A stretch of 64,000 nt of DNA. Source: Clostridiales bacterium Firm_09 (GTDB taxonomy: Bacteria; Bacillota; Clostridia; Christensenellales; DTU072). The translations under genes were made by a program, and so were the position numbers. The notes under the pieces are model-generated. The model was not told the origin of the DNA, did no database searches, and saw nothing but the letters and a program-made list of their open reading frames with translations. This document shows positions 7,889 to 16,990 of this stretch, piece by piece; the first letter of the stretch is position 1; each line of letters begins with the position of its first letter. Location of the stretch: assembly GCA_001604065.1 (NCBI GenBank), contig LVAO01000006.1, positions 1 to 64,000 of the forward strand, read 5' to 3'.

Positions 7889-8470
7889 ATGCAAACAGAA
7901 GCGTTGGCACGGCTGATTGCCAACTTCAGAAAGCTGCCTGCCGTCGGACAAAAAACCGCGGCGCGCTATGCCTACGGCATCCTTGATATGAGCGATGAAG
8001 AAGTCAGCGAATTTGTCGATGCTATTACCGATGCCAAAAAAACGATTCATTTCTGTAAACAATGCGGCAATTATACGGACCTTGAGGTTTGCGAACATTG
8101 TCAGACCGCCGATAAAAGCATCCTATGTATTGTCAAGGAACCAAGGGACATTCTTGCATTCGAAAAGATGGGAGGCTATCACGGACTTTATCACGTTTTG
8201 GGCGGCACCCTCGACTTCCAGAAGGGCATCACGGCGGAGACTCTGCGCATCAAAGAACTTCTGCTCCGTCTGGACGGCGTAAAAGAAGTGATCATTGCAC
8301 TTGATGCGGACATCGGCGGTGAAATGACCTCGGTTTACCTTTCACAACTCCTCAAACCTCTCAATATCGCCGTCACCCGTCTTGCCCACGGCATTCCGAT
8401 GGGAAGTGAGATAGAATATGCGGATGAAATGACGCTGTCCAGAGCTCTGGCAGACAGAAAACCATTGTAA
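7889..8470 (+). CDS. recR: recombination mediator RecR
   Basis: Acts with RecO/RecF to load RecA at gaps. It has the helix-hairpin-helix region LIANFRKLPAVGQKTAARYA, a four-Cys zinc finger (CKQCGNYTDLEVCEHC), then a Toprim domain with VKEPRDILAFEKMGGYHGLYHVLGG and ALDADIGGEMTS. The 193 residues are family length. It ends just before a strong terminator, which closes the dnaX-ybaB-recR block. Confidence 0.96.
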   Translation: MQTEALARLIANFRKLPAVGQKTAARYAYGILDMSDEEVSEFVDAITDAKKTIHFCKQCGNYTDLEVCEHCQTADKSILCIVKEPRDILAFEKMGGYHGLYHVLGGTLDFQKGITAETLRIKELLLRLDGVKEVIIALDADIGGEMTSVYLSQLLKPLNIAVTRLAHGIPMGSEIEYADEMTLSRALADRKPL

Positions 8471-8488
8471 AAATCGTAATGCAAAACC

Positions 8489-8523
8489 AAAAGCATATGC
8501 CCGACGGGCATATGCTTTTTTTC
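8489..8523 (+). terminator. strong terminator after recR
   Basis: A perfect stem AAAGCATATGCCC / GGGCATATGCTTT with a 3-nt loop, followed by a T-run. Confidence 0.9.
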
Positions 8524-8576
8524 TTTTGTATAATTTTCCCTTTGCCTGCTCATAATACCACTGAGGTGAAATAATT

Positions 8577-9191
8577 ATGATAGCTATGATTACATTAGGT
8601 GCATTGGGTCTTCTGATCCTTGTCGGACTGGGCAGGAATATGTTGAAGGATTTCCATATCAACGCTGTATTTTTCGTATTGATTCTTGCAGCCGTCATCG
8701 GTCTCAACTTCATTCCCGACTTATATATCGGCGCATTCAGTTTCAGAATCGGTTCTTTGCTGATGTATCTGTTTGCATTCATCATGTTCTGGGTATTCGG
8801 ACGTTTTTCCAGCCAGCTGACGGCGTTTGCAATTGCGCTCATTCTGGGTGGTCTGGCCTATGCCGCAACAAGGCTTGCCATGCTGACGGGCAATACTTTC
8901 TTCGCCACCAGCAACTGGGTCTATGCTCTGATTATCGGTACGTTAACCTTCCTTCTGACTCAGAACGGCAAATACAGTTTTGTGGTTGCGACAGAAGCGA
9001 TGATGCTCTTCAACGGACTTATCCAGATTGGCACGGGAGCGTACAACATGAATTTCGGATTTGACTGGACGGTGATTGCCGTTGCGACAAGCGTGGTCAT
9101 GTTTGAAGTTTTTTCAAGAGTCATGCACCGTCCCTCCAGACTTGCGTATTATTTTGAAACAAGCAGACTGGAAGAGCATGACAGGATATAA
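8577..9191 (+). CDS. multi-pass membrane protein of unknown function
   Basis: A 204-residue hydrophobic protein with about six membrane segments (roughly 1-18, 28-48, 55-73, 78-97, 110-128 and 155-175) and a short charged cytoplasmic tail ending SRLEEHDRI. No transport or enzyme motif is visible and I do not recognise the family. GAGGTG lies before the ATG. It stands alone between two terminators, so it is a single-gene unit; TATAAT at 8529-8534 is a possible -10, but its -35 is poor. Confidence 0.8.
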   Translation: MIAMITLGALGLLILVGLGRNMLKDFHINAVFFVLILAAVIGLNFIPDLYIGAFSFRIGSLLMYLFAFIMFWVFGRFSSQLTAFAIALILGGLAYAATRLAMLTGNTFFATSNWVYALIIGTLTFLLTQNGKYSFVVATEAMMLFNGLIQIGTGAYNMNFGFDWTVIAVATSVVMFEVFSRVMHRPSRLAYYFETSRLEEHDRI

Positions 9192-9207
9192 TCACTCCGA
9201 AACGGCA

Positions 9208-9253
9208 GAAATGGCGGTCCGGAACAGGGCCGCCATTTCTATGGCCGTTTTTT
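9208..9253 (+). terminator. terminator after the membrane-protein gene
   Basis: The perfect stem GAAATGGCGG / CCGCCATTTC is followed a few bases later by a T6 run. Confidence 0.75.
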
Positions 9254-9335
9254 CAAAAAACAACGCGGATTGAGAAGCCTGTTCCCACTGCGCGAAGCAT
9301 CCTTGATGAAATCTGTCTTTGTTTTCCCAGACAGG

Positions 9336-9453
9336 TTAAAGAAGCAATGAACAAATACATTAAATTATGCTAAATATTTTTTGATTTTAGCCAAGATGAC
9401 GCATCAATTCATTCTTTGAAAGGAGCACGAGCATTCATTCATTGCTTCCTAAA
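9336..9453. repeat. candidate 118-bp MITE-like element
   Basis: GAAGCAATGAA at 9341-9351 is repeated in perfect inversion at 9438-9448. The wider 23-bp termini match at about 18 positions. The interior is AT-rich and non-coding. The element abuts the stop codon of the glycosyltransferase gene. These ends differ from those of the IS5-type elements elsewhere in the window. Confidence 0.4.
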
Positions 9454-10575
9454 TTATTTTTTGTCCGCCAGCCCCAGTTCTGTTTTAATGGCTTCTATCA
9501 GATAATCTGCATTCGGACGGGCAAGGCGGGCGGCAACCTCTTTTCCGATTCCGTCAAAGTTCTCCGCGAATCCCGGGGTACGCAAATAATCATCCAGAAA
9601 AGTAACCAGACTGCCCTTCCCTATCGCCTCAATCGCCAGTCCTTTCAGCCCCTTCAGGCTGCGCTTTTCTGACTCGTTGGCAGGGTCTGTCAGCACAATC
9701 CGTTTTTGCTTATAAAGCGCTTCGGCCGCCGTCAGCGCATTGGGACGGGTAACAACCAAATCGGCGGCGGTATATAACGCGTTATAATCCGCGCCTTCGT
9801 TAAAAGCTTTGTATCCCAAAGACAGCGCAAATTCCAGAAGCTCCCTGTCTTCTCCGCAAGCGGCGACAATCCCGCAGGACGCAGTAAATTCTCTAAGTTC
9901 GAGGAGCGTTCTTCGGTCAATTTCGGCGGATTTGTCTCTGCAGCAAAACAGAATGAGTTTTTTCCCCGGTTCCGCACCGATTATGGCATATGCCTCTTCT
10001 TGGGAAAGGACAGGATCAAGAGCGGTCGTAACCTGAATATTGGATATGGCGATCGCCTTTTCTTTTATACCAAGATTGGCAAGCATGGTAAGCACTGCCA
10101 TGTTCTCTGCAAAATACCGGTCGACATACCCGCTGACAATGTCCGCCCGTGCAAAAAATTCAATCACCGGAACAAACACTTTGGTTTCCTGCGAAAATCT
10201 GGCGCGTACGGCAAGCGTTTCCGCCAGCAGCGTTCCGTCCAGAAGAATGACAATCTCCGGACGATATCGCCCGAAAACATTGCGCATTTTCATATATACG
10301 GGGCTATTGTCTTTGTATTGAAGCTCCGCCTTCGGAAGTTTGTCGATATTCTTATCCGGACGTTCGTGAAACAGGCGGCGAGCGGTCCGGACAACAATTC
10401 CATCCGGCTTCAGTACCAGGTCCATGGCGATCTGCAAAGCCGTATTCTGAAATTCTTTTTCCCCAATAATCACCGTTAAAAGCTCCTTGTTGCCGCCAAG
10501 ACGCTCTTTGATTGCGCGGGCAAAAACAGCGTTGCGCTCTCCCGCAAAAATCAGGATGGTTTTTTTATTGTTCAT
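9454..10575 (-). CDS. GT28/MurG-like glycosyltransferase
   Basis: A 373-residue protein with the two-Rossmann layout of family 28 transferases (MurG, UgtP/monogalactosyldiacylglycerol synthase). The N-terminal half has an ILIFAGER start. The C-terminal half carries ALYTAADLVVTRPNALTAAEAL, which matches the UDP-sugar-binding signature of MurG-type enzymes. It probably glycosylates a lipid acceptor at the inner face of the membrane; the substrate is not predictable. AGGAG precedes the ATG, 11 bp after rnj, so it forms an operon with RNase J. A true murG is at 61301, so this is a paralogue with another role. Confidence 0.65.
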   Translation of the reverse strand: MNNKKTILIFAGERNAVFARAIKERLGGNKELLTVIIGEKEFQNTALQIAMDLVLKPDGIVVRTARRLFHERPDKNIDKLPKAELQYKDNSPVYMKMRNVFGRYRPEIVILLDGTLLAETLAVRARFSQETKVFVPVIEFFARADIVSGYVDRYFAENMAVLTMLANLGIKEKAIAISNIQVTTALDPVLSQEEAYAIIGAEPGKKLILFCCRDKSAEIDRRTLLELREFTASCGIVAACGEDRELLEFALSLGYKAFNEGADYNALYTAADLVVTRPNALTAAEALYKQKRIVLTDPANESEKRSLKGLKGLAIEAIGKGSLVTFLDDYLRTPGFAENFDGIGKEVAARLARPNADYLIEAIKTELGLADKK

Positions 10576-10586
10576 ATCCTTGGCTC

Positions 10587-12230
10587 CTATTGCTCAAAAA
10601 TAATGGGAATGATAATGGGCTGTTTTTTAAGACGGATATCTATTTCTCTCGCAATCAGCTTGCGGATGCATACTCTTATCTCTGCCGTTGCCATCTCTTT
10701 ATATTCTCCTGAAGCATAGGCTTGCCGGATGCGATTGCGGATGATTGTTTCTACCTCCTGGGAGATGGTCAATCCGCGGACTTCGAATGTAGGATCGTTT
10801 TCAAGAAGTCCCGAAGCACCGACATTCAGTATGACAATCACAAAACCGTCTTCGCTCAGATTCCGGCGGTCTCTGAGAATCATATCGCTGCTTTGTACAA
10901 AGCTGCCATCCAGCATGATTGTGCCTACCGTAAGCTTGTTCACTTTTTTGAGTCCCAGCTTGGATATCTCCACCACATCGCCGATTTCCGGCATCAGCGT
11001 ATTCGCGCGGTTGATTCCCATTGATTCGGCCAGATCGATGTGCTGCTTAAGATGACGGTATTCACCGTGTACGGGTATAAAAAACCGGGGATTGACCAAA
11101 GACATCATCATCTTGAGCTCTTCACGGCAGGCATGACCGGAAACATGCACCTCGCTCATGTCCTTATAAATCACATCGGCACCTTTTTTGCAGAGATTAT
11201 TGATGACGTTGTAAATCAGTTTTTCATTGCCTGGTATAGGGCTTGAAGAAAACACAACGCAATCCGTATCGGTAATCGTTACCTTTCGGAGTTCGTCCTT
11301 GCTCATGCGCGTAAGCGCAGACTCCGATTCGCCCTGAGAACCCGTAGAAATAATGCAGAGCTTATCATAAGGTATCGAATGGATTTGCGAAATATCCACT
11401 ACCGTATCCTTAGGATAATTGAGTTCTTTGAGCTTATGCGCAATCTCTGCGATTTTGATCATTGACCGTCCCGCAAATGCCACCCGGCGGTTGTATTTCA
11501 CACAGCAGTCGATGATCTGCTGCACTCTGTGAATATTGGAAGCAAAGGTGGCAATCACCATTCTTTTATGGATATTGTGCGCGAACAAATCATCCAGCTT
11601 TTTGCCGACGCTTGCCTCGGACATGCTGTATCCTTCACGTTCCACATTGGTCGAGTCTTCGAGAAGCAGAAGAACCCCTTCTTTTCCTATCTGGGCGATG
11701 CGCGCCAGATCAATGTTCTTGCCGTCCACAGGAGTATAATCTATTTTGAAGTCTCCCGTAAAAAACAAAATCCCTTTGGGGGTCGTGATCGACAGAGCAT
11801 ACGCTCCCGCGATGGAGTGCGTCACACGCACAAATTCGACCCGAAAGCAGCCTAATTCGAAAACATTTTTATTTTCATCGACAATATGGGTTTCTATCCC
11901 TTGAATCTTATGCTCTCTGAGCTTGTGTTGAACAAGTGCTATCGAAAAGGAAGAGCCATAAACCGGTACGGGAAGATCGCGCAGAACATATGGAAGTGCG
12001 CCGATATGGTCCTCATGCCCGTGTGTGATCAGAATGCCTTTGATTTTTTCTCGGTTGTGGACAAGGTAAGAATAATCGGGAATGACGTAATCGATACCCG
12101 GCATTTCTTCACTGGGAAACGCAAGACCGCTGTCTACCACAATTATATGATTATTATACTCAATGGCGGTCATATTCTTGCCGATTTCGCCTATGCCGCC
12201 CAAAAATGTAATATATAGATTTTTTGACAA
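10587..12230 (-). CDS. rnj: ribonuclease J
   Basis: A metallo-beta-lactamase-fold RNase with 5'-3' exonuclease and endonuclease activity in mRNA decay and maturation. The zinc site HGHEDHIGALP is at about 76, the beta-CASP segment has GSQGESESAL near 300, and PVHGEYRHLKQH is near 370. The 547 residues match RNase J1/J2. The start codon is TTG at 12230 (complement caa) with AGAGG 5 bases upstream. A TTGAGA-17-TATACT promoter lies directly upstream. The GT28-like gene follows in the same transcript. Confidence 0.96.
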   Translation of the reverse strand: MSKNLYITFLGGIGEIGKNMTAIEYNNHIIVVDSGLAFPSEEMPGIDYVIPDYSYLVHNREKIKGILITHGHEDHIGALPYVLRDLPVPVYGSSFSIALVQHKLREHKIQGIETHIVDENKNVFELGCFRVEFVRVTHSIAGAYALSITTPKGILFFTGDFKIDYTPVDGKNIDLARIAQIGKEGVLLLLEDSTNVEREGYSMSEASVGKKLDDLFAHNIHKRMVIATFASNIHRVQQIIDCCVKYNRRVAFAGRSMIKIAEIAHKLKELNYPKDTVVDISQIHSIPYDKLCIISTGSQGESESALTRMSKDELRKVTITDTDCVVFSSSPIPGNEKLIYNVINNLCKKGADVIYKDMSEVHVSGHACREELKMMMSLVNPRFFIPVHGEYRHLKQHIDLAESMGINRANTLMPEIGDVVEISKLGLKKVNKLTVGTIMLDGSFVQSSDMILRDRRNLSEDGFVIVILNVGASGLLENDPTFEVRGLTISQEVETIIRNRIRQAYASGEYKEMATAEIRVCIRKLIAREIDIRLKKQPIIIPIIFEQ

Positions 12231-12265
12231 AAGAACCTCTGAAAGATTAAAGTATATTTGTATAT

Positions 12266-12294
12266 AGTATATACCAAAATATGGATAATCTCAA
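12266..12294 (-). promoter_or_regulatory. rnj promoter
   Basis: TTGAGA (12289-12294), a 17-bp spacer and TATACT (12266-12271) on the minus strand, about 35 bp before the TTG start. Confidence 0.7.
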
Positions 12295-12344
12295 ACGTTT
12301 TTCTTCTGGCTGAGCCGCAAACCCATTTTTATTCCTGCATGGTA

Positions 12345-13562
12345 TCATTTTTTCGGAATTTCCGTTTTTTCTGCTGTTTTCTTTACTATTTCAAAAAGAA
12401 TCAAAAAACCAAGCGCAAGCATTTCGCTCACCACGGCAAAAAGGACGGCGCCCGCAATTGTTCTTTCATACAGCCATCCGATTGCTGCAGAACCCAGAAA
12501 CCAGGAAACCCCATAGACAGAATAAAATATGCCGTATGCCGTTGCCCTTTTCTCTTTTTTGATGATTGTCGCAATCACCGCTTTCAGTATCGATTCCATT
12601 GAGCCCATGGCAATGCCCCAGATCAGAATCCCCGCGACAATCGCGCCGACGCCTTTGATAAAAAAGAATACAGGAGCAAACGCGATAGAAAACAAAGCGC
12701 TGATTTGCAGGGATTTCACACCGATTCGGTCATATAAATAGCCAAAAAAGACTGCAGAAACCGCATCAATGCCCATAGCCGCAGAATAAAGCAGCGGCAC
12801 ATACACCGCTTTTATTGCATAGGTGGAAGACATATGAAAAGCAAGCAGAGGATAATCTATAAATCCTAAAGCCATCCATCCGGTAGCGATCAGATAGATA
12901 ATAAAAGATTTGTTTCCTTGAAATTTATTTTCTTTCACCGTTGTTTCAAATCGGTCGGGATTGGGATATTTCTGCTTGGCGACCACAAGCAATACAAGCG
13001 TTGTGACGGCAAAAATACCCAATAATCCAAAAGCCGTCTGATAGTCTTTCAGTTCATTTCCATTTTTCAGATTCAGTATGAAAAATACAAACAGAGGACC
13101 CAGAAATGCGCCCAACTGGTCCATGGCTTCCTGCAGGGCAAATGCTTTGCCTATGCCGATTTCGGACGTCGTAAACGATGTCAGCGCGCTTTTTGCCGGG
13201 GCACGAATCCCTTTTCCGACACGCTCAAGCAAAATAAGCAGTATCGCCACCTGCCAGGCGGATGCGTCAACAAACATCAGGCAAGGGATGGCAAGCAGGT
13301 TCAGCGCATAGCCTCCTATCATCATGAGCCAATATTTTTTTGTTTTGTCGGCGATAATCCCTGTAAAAACCCTTAATGACTGGCTGATGAGTTCTCCCAA
13401 TCCGGACACCATGGATATGGCAAAGGCAGAGACACCAATCAATTCCAGATACGTTCCGTAAATGCTTCTTGCCCCTTCATGCGTAAAATCAGAAAGCATG
13501 CTTATCAATCCCAGTATGAAAAGAAACATCCATACCCGCTTTTTGGTAACATCTTTCTGCAT
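12345..13562 (-). CDS. MFS transporter
   Basis: A 405-residue major facilitator protein with about twelve membrane spans in two six-helix halves joined by a charged loop (KQKYPNPDRFETTVKENK, about 200-220). The segment GIIADKTKKYWLM near 70 is the loop 2-3 MFS motif (GxxxDrxgrr). The N-terminus ISMLSDFTHEGARSIYGTYL resembles drug or metabolite exporters of the MFS_1 group. The substrate is unknown. AAAGGGG lies before the ATG. A weak TTAACT-17-TATTAT promoter lies upstream. It is a stand-alone gene. Confidence 0.85.
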   Translation of the reverse strand: MQKDVTKKRVWMFLFILGLISMLSDFTHEGARSIYGTYLELIGVSAFAISMVSGLGELISQSLRVFTGIIADKTKKYWLMMIGGYALNLLAIPCLMFVDASAWQVAILLILLERVGKGIRAPAKSALTSFTTSEIGIGKAFALQEAMDQLGAFLGPLFVFFILNLKNGNELKDYQTAFGLLGIFAVTTLVLLVVAKQKYPNPDRFETTVKENKFQGNKSFIIYLIATGWMALGFIDYPLLAFHMSSTYAIKAVYVPLLYSAAMGIDAVSAVFFGYLYDRIGVKSLQISALFSIAFAPVFFFIKGVGAIVAGILIWGIAMGSMESILKAVIATIIKKEKRATAYGIFYSVYGVSWFLGSAAIGWLYERTIAGAVLFAVVSEMLALGFLILFEIVKKTAEKTEIPKK

Positions 13563-13745
13563 AGCTGTACCCCTTTCATAAGATTTTCTTTATGTTATTT
13601 TCAGCAAATATACTAAATAATATCATATATCATGCAAAAAGTTAAGGAAAACAAACAATACCTCCTGAAGTAAATGGATTTGTCTTTCGGAAAACAGGAA
13701 TATTCTGACAATTCTTTCTCAAACTAGATTCACAAAGAGGATTTT

Positions 13746-14459
13746 ATGAAAGCTATCATCATGGCGGGAGGCAAAGGCATCCGCCTCAGACCGCTTACCA
13801 ATGACATCCCCAAACCCATGGTAAAAATCATTGATAAACCCGTGCTTCAATATATGCTTGAACTCTGCCGCATCCACGGCATCATCGACATCGGCCTGAC
13901 GCTCGGATACCGCAGCGATTGCATCATGGATTACTTCGGCGACGGTTCACGTTTTGGCGTGAAGCTGACTTATTTTCTGGAAAATGAACCTCTGGGCACA
14001 GCCGGCAGCGTAAAAGCAGCCGAGAATTTTGTATCCGATGACTTTATAGTCCTGTCCGGGGACGCCTATACGACCATCGATCTGTCGAAGGCGATTGCCT
14101 TCCACAAGGCAAAAAAATCTGTCTTCACATTGATAGCGACTCCGCATAAAAGTCCGGCAGGGTTGGGAGTATTGGAAATCGATCATGAGGGAAAGCTCTC
14201 CGCTTTTATAGAAAAACCGTCAGAATCCCGGCCCTCGCTGATCAACTGCGGCATTTATATCATGAATAAATCAATCCTGGATATGGTGCCGGACGGACCT
14301 TACGATTTCGGCAGACAGCTTATTCCCCGTCTGGTCGGAACAGCGCATGCGTTCGTCACCTACGATTACTGGTCGGACATCGGAACGCTTCCTTCCTATT
14401 ATTACACCAATTATCTGATATCTTTGGGCGGAAACGAAGCGGCGGCGGCAACAAGATAA
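13746..14459 (+). CDS. sugar-1-phosphate nucleotidyltransferase
   Basis: A 237-residue NTP-transferase domain. The nucleotide-binding signature MKAIIMAGGKGIRLRPLTNDIPKPMV is followed by LGTAGSVKAAENFV and FIVLSGDAYTTIDL (metal-binding Asp). It lacks the C-terminal left-handed beta-helix of GlmU or full mannose-1-P guanylyltransferases. The likely product is an activated hexose (GDP- or dTDP/UDP-sugar) for glycan synthesis; the exact nucleotide and sugar cannot be read. GAGG precedes the ATG. A terminator follows, so it is separate from serC. Confidence 0.85.
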   Translation: MKAIIMAGGKGIRLRPLTNDIPKPMVKIIDKPVLQYMLELCRIHGIIDIGLTLGYRSDCIMDYFGDGSRFGVKLTYFLENEPLGTAGSVKAAENFVSDDFIVLSGDAYTTIDLSKAIAFHKAKKSVFTLIATPHKSPAGLGVLEIDHEGKLSAFIEKPSESRPSLINCGIYIMNKSILDMVPDGPYDFGRQLIPRLVGTAHAFVTYDYWSDIGTLPSYYYTNYLISLGGNEAAAATR

Positions 14460-14487
14460 ATCTGTTGTCGGACAAAACGTCTTTTTT

Positions 14488-14513
14488 ACGGCAAAGCAAT
14501 TTGCCGTTTTTTT
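14488..14513 (+). terminator. terminator after the nucleotidyltransferase gene
   Basis: The stem ACGGCAAA / TTTGCCGT with a 4-nt loop is followed by a T-run. Confidence 0.85.
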
Positions 14514-14549
14514 ACCGCGTTTATTTCTTAAAAAATATACCTCATTCGT

Positions 14550-14578
14550 TTGAAGTGTTATCTGCATAGTTGTATAAT
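14550..14578 (+). promoter_or_regulatory. serC-serA promoter
   Basis: TTGAAG (14550-14555), a 17-bp spacer and TATAAT (14573-14578), about 35 bp before the serC ATG. Confidence 0.75.
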
Positions 14579-14612
14579 GAATTCAAATATATACAAAGTC
14601 TAAGGAGAAAAT

Positions 14613-15683
14613 ATGAAAGTTTACAATTTTGCGGCCGGGCCTTCGATGCTTGCCGAAGAGGTAAAACTGACAGCTCAACGTGATTTTTTGAATTACAACG
14701 GCAGCGGAATGTCCGTTACAGAAATGAGTCATCGCTCCGCGGTCTATGAAAATATTCACAACGAGGCTCAATCCTTACTTCGGGAACTGATGCATATCGG
14801 CGACAATTATCATGTCCTGTTTTTACAGGGAGGCGCCAGCATGCAGTTTGAAGCAGTGCCGCTCAATCTTCTTCACACCAAAGCAGATTATGTCGTAACG
14901 GGCAATTTTGCTGCAAAGGCAGCATCAGAAGCCCAAAAATACGGCGATGTCGCAGTGATTGCAAGCTCCAAAGACAAAAACCATACTTATATTCCCGATG
15001 TGGACAAACTTGTTACCCGTGAAGGGGCGGACTATCTGCATATTACCGGCAACAACACCATCTTCGGTACCAGGTACACAAAACTTCCGAAGGTCGCCGC
15101 GCCGCTTGTGGCAGACATGTCCAGTATGATCCTGAGCGAAGAAATTGATGTCAATCAATTTGCCTTGATTTATGCCGGCGCGCAGAAGAACATAGCACCG
15201 GCGGGACTTACACTTGTCATTGTCAAAAAGGACATCATCAACCGTCCCCAATCCATTTGTCCCACAATGCTCAGGTATTCGACGCAGGCCGAAGCAAACA
15301 GCCTTTATAATACGCCTCCCTGTTTTGCCATTTATATGGCAATGCTGACATTCCGTTGGCTCAAGAATATGGGCGGCGTGCCTGCAATCCAGAAAATCAA
15401 TGAATATAAAGCCGGTCTGCTGTACGATTTCATCGACAACTCCTCTTTTTATAAGAACCCCGTGCAGAAGGAATACCGTTCTCTTATGAATGTACCCTTT
15501 ACCACTCCTTCCCCCGAGCTGGACAAAAAATTTACGGCAGAAGCAGAAAAGTCCGGTCTTGTTGCAATCGGCGGACACCGTTCCGTAGGCGGCATGCGCG
15601 CAAGCATATACAATGCAATGCCTGTGGAAGGCGTCAAGACGCTGATTGATTTTATGAAGAAATTTGAATTAGCAAACCGATAA
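14613..15683 (+). CDS. serC: phosphoserine aminotransferase
   Basis: A PLP enzyme converting 3-phosphohydroxypyruvate and glutamate to phosphoserine. The opening VYNFAAGPSMLAEEVK is diagnostic. LFLQGGASMQFEAVPLNL binds the cofactor phosphate, and the Schiff-base lysine lies in IYAGAQKNIAPAGLTLV. The 356 residues are family length. AAGGAG precedes the ATG. serA begins 13 bp downstream, forming a two-gene serine operon; no serB (phosphatase) is nearby. Confidence 0.97.
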   Translation: MKVYNFAAGPSMLAEEVKLTAQRDFLNYNGSGMSVTEMSHRSAVYENIHNEAQSLLRELMHIGDNYHVLFLQGGASMQFEAVPLNLLHTKADYVVTGNFAAKAASEAQKYGDVAVIASSKDKNHTYIPDVDKLVTREGADYLHITGNNTIFGTRYTKLPKVAAPLVADMSSMILSEEIDVNQFALIYAGAQKNIAPAGLTLVIVKKDIINRPQSICPTMLRYSTQAEANSLYNTPPCFAIYMAMLTFRWLKNMGGVPAIQKINEYKAGLLYDFIDNSSFYKNPVQKEYRSLMNVPFTTPSPELDKKFTAEAEKSGLVAIGGHRSVGGMRASIYNAMPVEGVKTLIDFMKKFELANR

Positions 15684-15696
15684 GGAGAATGCCTTC

Positions 15697-16860
15697 ATGT
15701 TCGAAATCCTTGCATTGAACGAAATAAGCGACAAAATATTCAGTGTATTTGACGCTAATTATAAGGTAGCCAAAGATATTCCTGCTCCCGACGCTGTCCT
15801 GGTAAGAAGCGCGCCGATGGCAGAGTTTCCCATTAATGACAATCTTCTTGCCGTTGCCCGCGCGGGCGCCGGTGTCAACAATATCCCCCTGCCTCGCATG
15901 ACCGAAGCAGGCGTCGTTGTCTTCAACACCCCCGGTGCCAACGCCAACGCCGTCAAAGAGCTTGCCATATGTGCTATGCTTCTTGCCTCCCGTGATATTG
16001 TCCGCGGCATCTCCTGGCAAAGCACCTTGCTGGGCAAGGGTGACGAGGTGCCTAAGCTTGTCGAAAAAGGAAAGGCTCAGTTCGGCGGGATAGAAATCGC
16101 AGGCAAAACATTGGGCGTCGTCGGCCTTGGCGCAATCGGCGTACGCGTTGCAAATGCCGCAGTCGCTCTCGAAATGAGCGTCATCGGCTACGATCCGTAC
16201 CTCTCGGCAGAAAATAAGAATAAATTGGACCGCTCAGTCTCCGTTTCATCGTTGGAAGACGTGCTTGCAAAATCCGATTTCGTCACACTGCACCTCCCTT
16301 ATACGGAATCCACCAAGTATCTGTTCAACTCCGGCACGATCGCAAAAATGAAAACAGGTGCGGTGCTCATCAATCTGAGCCGCGGGGAGCTTGTCAATAA
16401 TAACGATATAAAAGAAGCCCTGTCTTCCGGCAAAATAAGACGCTATGTGGTGGATTTTCCGACAGAAGACATCATCGGCGTCCCAAAAATTATCTGCATC
16501 CCGCACCTCGGCGCAAGCACAGAAGAAGCCGAAGATAATTGCGCCGTAATGGCAGCCGCAGAGCTAAAAGAATACCTTGAAAACGGCAACATCCGAAACA
16601 GCGTCAATTTCCCCTCACTTCATATCGGCAAACGCAGCGCGCACCGTCTGACGGTCGCCTACAATACCGGCAAAGGGGTCGTAGAGAAATTGACTGCCCT
16701 CCTTGCAGACCTTCCGCATACTTTCAATTTTGCAGAAAAAAAAGATGTCGGCTATGCCATCATCGATACCGATGTTCCTCTTGCAGACGGAGGAGAAGCG
16801 GACAGCATCATGGAAAAGATTTCGAAACTGGAAGATATCCTGTCCATCCGGATTCTGTAA
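15697..16860 (+). CDS. serA: D-3-phosphoglycerate dehydrogenase
   Basis: First step of serine synthesis: oxidises 3-phosphoglycerate with NAD. The 387 residues comprise a 2-hydroxyacid dehydrogenase core with the Rossmann motif GLGAIGVRVANAA (about 141), catalytic Arg in INLSRGELVN and His in CIPHLGAST, then a C-terminal ACT-like domain (from about 310). The ACT domain probably binds serine for feedback. The segment before the His (VDFPTEDIIGVPK) is shorter than the usual DVFxxEP loop; the acid is likely the Glu in PTED. AAGGAG precedes the ATG. Confidence 0.94.
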   Translation: MFEILALNEISDKIFSVFDANYKVAKDIPAPDAVLVRSAPMAEFPINDNLLAVARAGAGVNNIPLPRMTEAGVVVFNTPGANANAVKELAICAMLLASRDIVRGISWQSTLLGKGDEVPKLVEKGKAQFGGIEIAGKTLGVVGLGAIGVRVANAAVALEMSVIGYDPYLSAENKNKLDRSVSVSSLEDVLAKSDFVTLHLPYTESTKYLFNSGTIAKMKTGAVLINLSRGELVNNNDIKEALSSGKIRRYVVDFPTEDIIGVPKIICIPHLGASTEEAEDNCAVMAAAELKEYLENGNIRNSVNFPSLHIGKRSAHRLTVAYNTGKGVVEKLTALLADLPHTFNFAEKKDVGYAIIDTDVPLADGGEADSIMEKISKLEDILSIRIL

Positions 16861-16880
16861 GAAGAATGCCCATAAAAAGC

Positions 16881-16915
16881 AAAAGCACTCCGGTCGGGGG
16901 TGCTTTTATTTTTAT
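16881..16915 (+). terminator. terminator after serA
   Basis: The stem AAAAGCACTCC / GGGTGCTTTT is followed by ATTTTTATT. A second small dyad (AAACGGT / ACCGTTT, 16922-16944) lies just beyond and may serve the converging permease transcript. Confidence 0.8.
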
Positions 16916-16990
16916 TGTTCAAAACGGTGTTCTTCGGACCGTTTCTGCCTGTTGAAAAAACTGCTGTAACGAACAAAATCCTCTATGCCA

